From Schaalia odontolytica (GTDB lineage: Bacteria > Actinomycetota > Actinomycetes > Actinomycetales > Actinomycetaceae): a stretch of 13,988 bases of DNA. Every line of letters begins with the position of its first letter. Within the stretch, counting starts at the first letter, position 1. Both the position numbers and the translations under genes were made by a program. Under the pieces are notes generated by a model, which saw nothing but the letters and a program-made list of their open reading frames with translations, was not told where the DNA came from and did not search any database. The stretch lies in assembly GCA_958415245.1 (NCBI GenBank), contig CATYYP010000014.1, forward strand, positions 1-13,988, in the 5' to 3' direction. Shown here in pieces: positions 1 through 5,961 of the stretch.

Positions 1-38
1 ACACGATCCTCGACCAGGCGGCGCAGTCCGCGTCCTGA
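1..38 (+). CDS. C-terminal end of an unidentified plus-strand gene (partial)
   Basis: Read from base 3, the plus strand gives TILDQAAQSAS followed by TGA at 36-38. This is an ordinary-looking actinobacterial C-terminus, and it lies tail-to-tail with groES, whose terminator hairpin starts about 45 bases further on. Only eleven codons are visible, so no product can be named. The opposite strand shows no plausible start of a groEL in this stretch. The call rests on codon composition and on the convergent layout; the stop codon could be chance. Confidence 0.3.
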   Translation, partial: TILDQAAQSAS

Positions 39-83
39 CGCGAGGCCCGCGCCGCAAGGATGCTCGGCGAGGGAGAGACGAAC

Positions 84-123
84 AAAAGGGGCGGCCCGGA
101 AGGATTCCTTCCGGGCCGCCCCT
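84..123 (-). terminator. Strong intrinsic terminator after groES
   Basis: A perfect 16-bp stem, GGGGCGGCCCGGAAGG (88-103) with CCTTCCGGGCCGCCCC (107-122), closes on a 3-base ATT loop. An extra A-T pair at 87/123 extends it. On the minus strand the stem is followed by TTTTG (87-83), which fits a Rho-independent terminator 24 bases after the groES stop. The hairpin may also stop the convergent plus-strand gene ending at 38, but the plus-side tail (GTAGCTTT) is a poor U-tract. Confidence 0.9.
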
Positions 124-146
124 GTAGCTTTCAGTGTGCGAAGCGC

Positions 147-443
147 TCAGCGCTCCACGACCGCCAGCACGTCACGCGAGGACAGGATCTGGAACTCCTG
201 GCCGTCGTACTTGACCTCGGTGCCGCCGTAGCGCGAGTAGATGACGACGTCGCCGACCTTGACGTCGACGGGGATACGGTTACCGTTGTCGTCCACGCGG
301 CCGGGGCCCACGGCGATAACTTCGCCTTCCTGCGGCTTCTCCTTGGCGGTGTCCGGAATGACCAGGCCGGAGGCGGTGGTCTGCTCGGCCTCAACCTGGC
401 GGATGACGATGCGGTCCTCGAGGGGCTTGATGGAGATCGACAT
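147..443 (-). CDS. groES: Co-chaperonin GroES (Hsp10)
   Basis: GroES forms the heptameric cytosolic lid of the GroEL chaperonin, closing the folding chamber in an ATP-dependent cycle. The 98-residue product has the normal family length. It opens with [13 protein letters not shown] (the family's KPLxDRv signature). The mobile-loop region follows, with TASGLVIPD at about 23-31, then [11 protein letters not shown] at 39-49 and [16 protein letters not shown] at 63-78. The ATG at 443 is preceded by GAAAGGGAG (457-449), 5 bases away, which fixes the start. The gene is alone in its unit: a promoter overlapping a CIRCE operator lies about 105-145 bases upstream, and a strong terminator lies 24 bases downstream. 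groEL is therefore not co-transcribed and must be elsewhere. Identification is secure. Confidence 0.97.
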   Translation of the reverse strand: MSISIKPLEDRIVIRQVEAEQTTASGLVIPDTAKEKPQEGEVIAVGPGRVDDNGNRIPVDVKVGDVVIYSRYGGTEVKYDGQEFQILSSRDVLAVVER

Positions 444-546
444 TGTCGCTCCCTTTCTTCTTTGTCACGAAGGTGCTCGTCCTTTCCCTGCCGTCGCGGG
501 GGTCAGGTGCAGGACCGGTCGCGGGTGTTCCCGCGCTTCCTCCACG

Positions 547-576
547 AGTGTAGGCGCGGTCCTGGCACTCGGGCAA
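547..576 (-). promoter_or_regulatory. groES promoter (-35/-10)
   Basis: On the minus strand TTGCCC (576-571) and TACACT (552-547) are separated by 18 bases. They match the housekeeping-sigma hexamers TTGACA/TANNNT at four of six bases and at the full -10 pattern. Transcription would start near 540, giving a leader of roughly 97 bases before the groES ATG. The -35 hexamer falls in the CIRCE spacer and one CIRCE arm fills part of the promoter spacer, so a bound repressor would block polymerase directly. The placement is inferred from sequence only. Confidence 0.6.
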
Positions 577-588
577 GCTGAGTGCCAG
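562..588. promoter_or_regulatory. CIRCE operator (HrcA-binding site)
   Basis: CTGGCACTC (562-570) and GAGTGCCAG (580-588) form a perfect 9-bp inverted repeat with a 9-base spacer (GGGCAAGCT). The CIRCE consensus is TTAGCACTC-N9-GAGTGCTAA. The spacing is exact and the seven inner bases of each arm match except for G in place of A at the third position, a known high-GC variation. CIRCE is bound by the heat-shock repressor HrcA, whose activity is linked to GroEL. The site overlaps the groES promoter, and it also lies 87 bases upstream of the divergent methyltransferase start. Confidence 0.9.
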
Positions 589-674
589 GCGCGTTCACCC
601 TGGGCGAGACGCTGCCCCGCCCCAACCACAGTCCCCGCACGGCCTCGCCCCTGAAGAGATGGGACAATGAGCGG

Positions 675-1916
675 GTGAGCGCCCTGACCCCCATTCTGTC
701 CTCCCCCGGCTGGGAGCTGCTGGAGTCCCTGCAAGCGAAGCAGGCCACCAACCCCATCCCGCTGCCCGAGCTCGGATCCACCCTGCGCGCCTCCGGCCTC
801 GACACGGAGCTCGTGGTCGCAGTCCTCACCCAGCTGGCCCTGCGCCAGGCTGCGCGCTCAAAATTTGGCCCGTTTGCCTCCCACATGGTGTTCACCCGCG
901 ACGGCCTCGAGCAGGCGACGCGCCTCGTCGTGGCAGCCCGCCACGCTCAGCGATTCAGGGATTGCGGCGCGACGCGCGTCGCGGATCTTGGCTGTGGCAT
1001 CGGGTCGGATGCCATGGCGATCGCCGGCCTGGGCATGAACGTGCTGGCGGTCGACATTGACCCCGACACCGCCGGGGCCGTGGCCGCGAACCTGCGAGCC
1101 TTCGAGGGGTCCGAGGTGCGCCTGGGGGACGTCACCGACCTCGACATGGACGAGCTGGCCGCCGAGGGCGTCGACGCGATCTTCGCCGACCCGGCCCGCC
1201 GCACGGGCGCCTCGCGCGGGTCGGCACGCATCACGGACCCGGAGCAGTGGTCCCCACCCCTCTCGCTCGCCCTCGGCTGGGCCTCCACGATCGAACGAGT
1301 CGGCATCAAGGTGGCGCCGGGCATCGCGTACGAGCACATCCCCTCCTCCTGGCACGCGCAGTGGGTGAGCGTGGGCGGCGACCTCGTCGAGGCCTCGCTC
1401 TGGTCCCCCGCACTGTCCCCCGAGGGCCGTGGGCGCTCCTGCCTCCTCTTGGACGAGGCCGGGGCCGCCCATTCGCTCTCCACACCCGAGGGGTATGCAC
1501 CCAACGCCCCCGCAGCCCGCGCGGAGGTCGCGCCCCTGGGCACGATGGTCGCCGAGCCCGACAGCGCGGTCATCCGCTCGGGCCTCCTGGCGCGCCTCGC
1601 GGACGAGGTCGGCGCGGGCATCGTGTCCGACAAGATCGCCTACCTGACCGGGGACGACCTGCCCGACTCCCCCTTCTACGAGCGTTTCGAGGTCCTCGCG
1701 GTGACCAACCTGCGAGCAAAGGCAATTTCCGCCGAGCTGCGCACGCGCGGTGCGGGCAGCGTCGAGATCAAGAAGCGCGGCGCCGACATCAACCCCGACG
1801 ACCTGCGTAAATCGTTGAAACTGGGCGGAGGCGACGAGCAGCTGACCGTCATCGCGACACGCGTTGATGGGCGCCACCGCGCGATCATCTGCCGCCGGTT
1901 GGCAAAAAACCTGTAA
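675..1916 (+). CDS. Class I SAM-dependent methyltransferase with THUMP-like C-terminal domain
   Basis: A 413-residue predicted methyltransferase, probably acting on RNA. The start at GTG 675 (VSALTPILSS) is preferred over the in-frame GTG at 582, because the upstream one lies inside the CIRCE arm and adds 31 non-conserved residues. Motif I VADLGCGIGSD is at about 102-112 and the acidic ribose-binding loop AVDIDP at 125-130. A DPARR motif at 172-176 occupies the usual motif IV (catalytic) place. The C-terminal segment VEIKKRGADINPDDLRKSLK (about 363-382) is typical of the THUMP-like domain joined to this family (PG_1098-like). The target is not known, and an RNA substrate is inferred from the THUMP-like domain. 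Upstream, GACAAT (663-668) sits 6 bases before GTG, a possible leaderless promoter; GAAGAGATGGGA is only a weak alternative ribosome site. The gene diverges from groES and is followed 65 bases later by the amine-ligase gene. Confidence 0.85.
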   Translation: MSALTPILSSPGWELLESLQAKQATNPIPLPELGSTLRASGLDTELVVAVLTQLALRQAARSKFGPFASHMVFTRDGLEQATRLVVAARHAQRFRDCGATRVADLGCGIGSDAMAIAGLGMNVLAVDIDPDTAGAVAANLRAFEGSEVRLGDVTDLDMDELAAEGVDAIFADPARRTGASRGSARITDPEQWSPPLSLALGWASTIERVGIKVAPGIAYEHIPSSWHAQWVSVGGDLVEASLWSPALSPEGRGRSCLLLDEAGAAHSLSTPEGYAPNAPAARAEVAPLGTMVAEPDSAVIRSGLLARLADEVGAGIVSDKIAYLTGDDLPDSPFYERFEVLAVTNLRAKAISAELRTRGAGSVEIKKRGADINPDDLRKSLKLGGGDEQLTVIATRVDGRHRAIICRRLAKNL

Positions 1917-1981
1917 GAAAGCTCTCCGCCGATACCGCTCGCTGCCCTGCCACAATGGAGGAAGCAAGCGAAAGGATCGAC

Positions 1982-3151
1982 ATGTCTTTGCCCTTCGGTT
2001 CCTCCCAGCGTTCCACGATTGGTGTCGAGTGGGAGCTCCAGCTCGTTGACCGCGATTCCCACGACCTGCGTCAGAGCGCGGACGCCATCATTGACCGCGC
2101 CACGACTGACGGCAAGCTCTACCCGGGCGTCCACCGCGAGATGCTGCTCAACACGATCGAGGTCGTCTCCAAGCCTCGTTCAACCGTCGCCGAGTGCATG
2201 GCCGACCTCGCGGACTGCGTCGACTACCTGACCCCCCTGGCCTCGGACCTGCGCATCGACCTGGCCACCGCCGGCACACACCCCTTCGCACGCCCGGGCC
2301 GCCAGCGCGTCACCGACTCGGAGCGCTACGCGCAGCTGGTGGAGCGCACCGCCTACTGGGGACACCAGATGCTCCTGTACGGCGTCCACGTGCACGTCGG
2401 CGTCGAGGATCGCGCGAAGATCCTGCCAATCCAAGCAGCCCTCACCGCCCACCTGGGCCACCTGCAGGCCATCTCCGCGTCGTCCCCCTTCTGGGCAGGC
2501 GAGGACACGGGCTACGCGTCCAACCGCGCGATGGTCTTCCAGCAGCTGCCCACCGCCGGCATCCCGCGTCAGTTCGCAACGTGGGAGGATCTCGAGGCCT
2601 ACACGGACGACATGATCCGCACGGGCGTCATCGAGGGCTTCGACGAAGTCCGCTGGGACATCCGCCCCTCGCCGGCCTTCGGCACGATCGAGAACCGCGT
2701 GTACGACGCTGCGACGAACGCTACCGAGGTCGCCACCTTCGCGGCCTTCACCCACGTCCTCGTCGAGCACTTCTCGCGCCTGTACGACGCGGGCGAGCCC
2801 CTTCCCTCCCTGCCGGATTGGTTCGTCGCCGAGAACAAGTGGCGCTCGGCGCGCTACGGCATGGACGCGACGCTGATCGTGTCGCGTGACGGCGCCACCG
2901 AGAGCGCGCGCGACGGCATCGCGCGACTGAAGGAAGAGCTGGCCCCCGTGGCCGCCGACCTGAACTGCGCGCGCGAGTTCGCAGGCCTGGAGACGATCCT
3001 GACGATCGGCGCCTCCTACGAGCGCCAGCGGGCCGTCGCGGCGGCTGCTCGCCCCGGCCAGGGCCTCGACGCGGTCGTGGACCTCATGCGCGCGGAGATG
3101 AGCACGGGCCGCCCCCTGGCTCTCGCTGAGTTCGCGACCCTGAACGTCTGA
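1982..3151 (+). CDS. Carboxylate-amine ligase, YbdK/GCS2 type (glutamate-cysteine ligase-like)
   Basis: A 389-residue ATP-dependent ligase of the glutamate-cysteine ligase 2 family, which joins an amino group to a carboxylate (glutamate to cysteine in tested members). The signature GVEWELQLVD is at about 14-23, GVHVHVGV at 134-141 (metal and ATP site), ENRVYD at 237-242 and ENKWRSARYGMDA at 284-296, the last characteristic of the YbdK subgroup. The ATG at 1982 is chosen because AAAGGAT lies 6 bases before it. The earlier in-frame ATG at 1955 has no ribosome site and adds nine poor residues. No other ergothioneine, mycothiol or glutathione gene is adjacent, so the physiological substrate is open. 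Candidates are gamma-glutamylcysteine or another gamma-glutamyl amide. The family is secure; the specific reaction is not. Confidence 0.88.
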   Translation: MSLPFGSSQRSTIGVEWELQLVDRDSHDLRQSADAIIDRATTDGKLYPGVHREMLLNTIEVVSKPRSTVAECMADLADCVDYLTPLASDLRIDLATAGTHPFARPGRQRVTDSERYAQLVERTAYWGHQMLLYGVHVHVGVEDRAKILPIQAALTAHLGHLQAISASSPFWAGEDTGYASNRAMVFQQLPTAGIPRQFATWEDLEAYTDDMIRTGVIEGFDEVRWDIRPSPAFGTIENRVYDAATNATEVATFAAFTHVLVEHFSRLYDAGEPLPSLPDWFVAENKWRSARYGMDATLIVSRDGATESARDGIARLKEELAPVAADLNCAREFAGLETILTIGASYERQRAVAAAARPGQGLDAVVDLMRAEMSTGRPLALAEFATLNV

Positions 3152-3169
3152 CGCTTTCAAACCGTTGCG

Positions 3170-3189
3170 CCGCGTCTTCACCGACGCGG
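3170..3189 (+). terminator. Possible weak hairpin terminator after the amine-ligase gene
   Basis: CCGCGTC (3170-3176) and GACGCGG (3183-3189) form a 7-bp stem with a 6-base TTCACC loop, 18 bases past the stop codon. No U-tract follows, so it could be a Rho-dependent pause, a transcript-end stabiliser or chance in GC-rich DNA. The remainder of the 146-base gap to the next gene holds the upstream signals described at 3252-3288. Confidence 0.3.
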
Positions 3190-3251
3190 GGCACTGTCGT
3201 CACCACCACACACTCACAGACAGCATTCAGGTGGCTCTCAGGACGCCGCCG

Positions 3252-3288
3252 TATCCTTGACATGGCTCGATAACTGACGCTGAGAGGA
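3252..3288 (+). promoter_or_regulatory. Candidate -10 and ribosome binding site before the MprF-like gene
   Basis: TATCCT (3252-3257) matches the TANNNT -10 pattern, but no convincing -35 hexamer stands 16-19 bases before it. AGAGGA (3283-3288) is a good ribosome binding site, 9 bases before GTG 3298 and 12 before ATG 3301, which mildly favours the GTG as start. The ribosome site is fairly sure, the promoter only tentative. Confidence 0.35.
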
Positions 3289-3297
3289 CACTCGCCC

Positions 3298-5961
3298 GTG
3301 ATGCAGGAAGCAACACAGACTCCGGAACCCGACGGCGGACCATCGACACTCGTCAGGATCGCGTCCCCGATCGGAGCAACCCTGCAGACTGTGTGGCTGT
3401 TACTTTCCTCGCTGGCCCGCCTCACCGTCCGCTGGCTGTCACGATGCCCGGCTACCGCCGTCCTTACGGTCGCCCTGACGATCGTGTCGGCGACCTACTG
3501 GGTGTGGCGCGATCAATTCACGGCCCTCGAGGCCGACCCGTCCAACCCCCATTGGTGGTCGGTTCTCTCCTCCGTCGGCGCGGTCCCCGGTAACTTCATC
3601 GCCACCGCCGTGCTCGGCATCGTCACGATGATCATTGCGGGCGGCGCCGCCGAGAGGCACCTCGGTACGCGCGCGTGGGTGGCGGCAGCCGCCGCCGGCC
3701 AGGTCGTCGGCGTCGCCGCCACGTGGCTGACGCTTCCCCTGCTCACCAAGGTGTTCTCCATGTGGGGGCAGACGATCGATGCAGGGAGCCTGTGGGGCAC
3801 GAGCCTCATCCTCGTCGCCCTCGTGGGCGCCGCAGCGCAGTCGCTGGCCTCTCACTGGCGCTGGCGCGCCCGTTTCCTCCTCATCGGAATCCTCATCCTG
3901 TCGGCCGCGATCCTGGGATCCGCGATCTCGTATGCGCGCGTGTGGGCACTCCTCGCGGGCATGGTCGCCGCGCGCCTGGCTGGGGTTCGCGGGGCGCGCA
4001 GCGATTCCGGAAACGACATCACGATCGGACGTCAGCTCGCCTCCGTCGCCGCCCTGTGCTGGGCCTGCGCTGCGGCGCTGACCGTTGTTTCTTCGGCCCC
4101 CGAGGGACCGCTCGCTCAGATGCGCTGGTCGCTGGGCCCCGCGTGGTGGCTCGAGGGGCGCACTGGTGTCATCACGACGCTCCTGTGCCTGGCCCCCATC
4201 ACTCTTCAGTTGATCTTCGCCTACGGGCTGCGCAAGGGTAGGCGCGCCGCCTACTTCGGCACTCTCGTCCTCCAGCTGGTCCTCGGCCTGTCGACTGTAG
4301 CGGCGACGGGTGTCGCGCTCGCCCAGGGCACCGACGAGAACGGGATGGCCAGGCCCGAGCTCGTCACCACGGCCTCGCTCCTCCTCGTTCCAGTCATCCT
4401 CAACGCCGCCCTGTGCGTCATCACGTGGTGGGTGCGCCGTTCCTTCACGATTCACGCGGAGCCCTCCACGACCTCGACCCTGGTTCGGCGCTGGCTGCTC
4501 CTCATGGTCGGCTGCGCGGGCGCGGTCCTCGTCCTCGGGTTCCTCACGAGCGACTCGTTCGTCCCCCTCGAGGCCCTCAATTCCGGCGACGATCTAACCG
4601 TCACCGACTATGCGTCTCCCCTGCAGATCCTCCACGACTACACCCTCGCGTTGCTCCCCACGGCGACGGCTTCGATCTTCGAGCCGTCCCTGGTTCCGAT
4701 GACTCTCTTCGCCGAGGCGCCCGTCCTGTGGGTTCCCCTCGTCGCCTGGGTCGGCACCCTCGCGATCATCCTGAGCGCGCTGCTTGCTCGGCCTCGTATC
4801 CCGCTGTCCTCGCCGGTCGAGAGCCTCACGCCGCTCCTGCGCGCCCACGGAGCGGGCACCCTCGGGTGGATGCAGACCTGGGAGGGCAACCAGGTGTGGG
4901 TGTCTCCTTCCGGCGAGGCCGGGGTCGCATACCGTGGTTCGGGCGGAGTCGCGCTGACGGTCACAGACTTGGCGTACGAGCCGGGCAATGCCTCCGAGGC
5001 GATCGCGCAGTTCTCAGCCTTCGCGTCCGACTCGGGCCTGACCCCCGCGCTCTACTCGGTCCACGAGGAACTCGCGCAGGCCGCGCGCGAGGAGGGCTGG
5101 ACGATCATGCAGGTCGCCGAGGAGTCACTGCTGGACCTGCCCGGCCTCGCTTTCAAGGGCAAGGCCTACCAGGACGTGCGCACCGCCATGAACCACGCGT
5201 CCCGCGAGGGCGTTGAGGCCGTGTGGACTACCTGGGAGGAGTGCCCGGCGGGCTGGCGCGATCAGATCACCGTCATCTCCGATACGTGGAGCGATGACAA
5301 AGCCCTGCCCGAGATGAGCTTCACGCTCGGCAGTGTTCGAGAGCTTGCAGTCCCTGAGACGCGCATCCTGGTCGCCATCGATGAGGAGTCGACGATCCAC
5401 GCCGTGACCTCATGGTTGCCGATCTACCGCGACGGGCAGGTCATCGGTCTCACCCTGGACGTCATGCGTCGGCGCACGAGCGGGTGGCGTCCCGCGATCG
5501 AGTTCCTCATCGGAAAGGCCGCCCTGGCGGCGCAGGAAGAGGGGCTGGAGATCCTGTCTCTGTCGGGCGCTCCCCTGTCGCGCTCGGCCGATGACACCTC
5601 GGCCTTTGGCCCCCTCACCGACGCGCTGGCCGCCATCATGGAGCCGCTCTACGGCTTCACCTCGCTGCACGCATTCAAGCGTAAGTTCAAGCCCCGCACG
5701 CAGTCCCTGTACCTGGCGGTGCCGGATCCCGCATCCCTCGCGACGGTCGGACTGGCCATCTCGCACGCCTATGTGCCCCACGTATCCCCCGCGCAGACCC
5801 TCACGCTCGTCGCCTCGGTCGCCGGGGGCCTCGCCAAACTCGCCGCGAAAGGCGTCGGCGACCTGCGCTCGACGCGAGCGGCCTCCCGAGAGCGCACATC
5901 CGATGAGGACACACTCCCTGCCACGGCCTCGTCCGATGGCGGCGGAAAGGAGCGCCGATGA
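3298..5961 (+). CDS. Rhomboid-like polytopic membrane protein fused to MprF-type aminoacyl-phosphatidylglycerol synthase (DUF2156)
   Basis: An 887-residue protein predicted to transfer an amino acid (lysine or alanine) from aminoacyl-tRNA to a membrane lipid such as phosphatidylglycerol, lowering surface charge and sensitivity to cationic peptides. About twelve hydrophobic helices fill residues 50-496. The first six (about 50-228) resemble a rhomboid fold: GGAAERHLGTRAW at 115-127 looks like the rhomboid loop between helices 2 and 3. The usual GxSG serine motif is replaced by AGSLWGTS (162-169) and the helix-6 histidine motif by ARVWALLAG (213-221), so protease activity is unlikely. The soluble C-terminal half (about 505-850) carries MprF synthase signatures: LPGLAFKGKAYQDVR (614-628), DVMRRR (721-726) with IEFLIGK (734-740), and HAFKRKFKPRTQSLYLAVP (791-809). 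A charged, probably disordered tail follows. The gene overlaps the next one by ATGA. Donor amino acid and lipid cannot be read from sequence. GTG 3298 or ATG 3301 may be the start. Confidence 0.85.
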   Translation: MMQEATQTPEPDGGPSTLVRIASPIGATLQTVWLLLSSLARLTVRWLSRCPATAVLTVALTIVSATYWVWRDQFTALEADPSNPHWWSVLSSVGAVPGNFIATAVLGIVTMIIAGGAAERHLGTRAWVAAAAAGQVVGVAATWLTLPLLTKVFSMWGQTIDAGSLWGTSLILVALVGAAAQSLASHWRWRARFLLIGILILSAAILGSAISYARVWALLAGMVAARLAGVRGARSDSGNDITIGRQLASVAALCWACAAALTVVSSAPEGPLAQMRWSLGPAWWLEGRTGVITTLLCLAPITLQLIFAYGLRKGRRAAYFGTLVLQLVLGLSTVAATGVALAQGTDENGMARPELVTTASLLLVPVILNAALCVITWWVRRSFTIHAEPSTTSTLVRRWLLLMVGCAGAVLVLGFLTSDSFVPLEALNSGDDLTVTDYASPLQILHDYTLALLPTATASIFEPSLVPMTLFAEAPVLWVPLVAWVGTLAIILSALLARPRIPLSSPVESLTPLLRAHGAGTLGWMQTWEGNQVWVSPSGEAGVAYRGSGGVALTVTDLAYEPGNASEAIAQFSAFASDSGLTPALYSVHEELAQAAREEGWTIMQVAEESLLDLPGLAFKGKAYQDVRTAMNHASREGVEAVWTTWEECPAGWRDQITVISDTWSDDKALPEMSFTLGSVRELAVPETRILVAIDEESTIHAVTSWLPIYRDGQVIGLTLDVMRRRTSGWRPAIEFLIGKAALAAQEEGLEILSLSGAPLSRSADDTSAFGPLTDALAAIMEPLYGFTSLHAFKRKFKPRTQSLYLAVPDPASLATVGLAISHAYVPHVSPAQTLTLVASVAGGLAKLAAKGVGDLRSTRAASRERTSDEDTLPATASSDGGGKERR
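5946..5961 (+). promoter_or_regulatory. Ribosome binding site and ATGA stop/start overlap
   Basis: AAAGGAG (5946-5952) lies inside the end of the MprF-like gene, 5 bases before the hydrolase ATG at 5958. The stop TGA (5959-5961) overlaps that ATG. This is a textbook arrangement for translational coupling and implies that the two proteins are made together from one mRNA. Confidence 0.85.

Noticed and set aside
582..674. Upstream extension of the methyltransferase to GTG 582
   Set aside because: It would begin inside a CIRCE arm, has no ribosome site, and adds 31 residues without family similarity; GTG 675 is preferred.
858..1967. Minus-strand reading frame (369 codons) opposite the methyltransferase
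   Set aside because: Composition dominated by Gly, Ala, Arg, Asp and Val with no motif; the plus strand carries clear methyltransferase motifs.
2180..3181. Minus-strand reading frame (333 codons) opposite the amine-ligase gene
   Set aside because: Shadow of a conserved gene, with no start signals or domain.
3257..3262. Perfect TTGACA as a -35 box before the MprF-like gene
   Set aside because: No TANNNT hexamer stands 16-19 bases downstream; the bases there read CTGAGA, next to the ribosome site.
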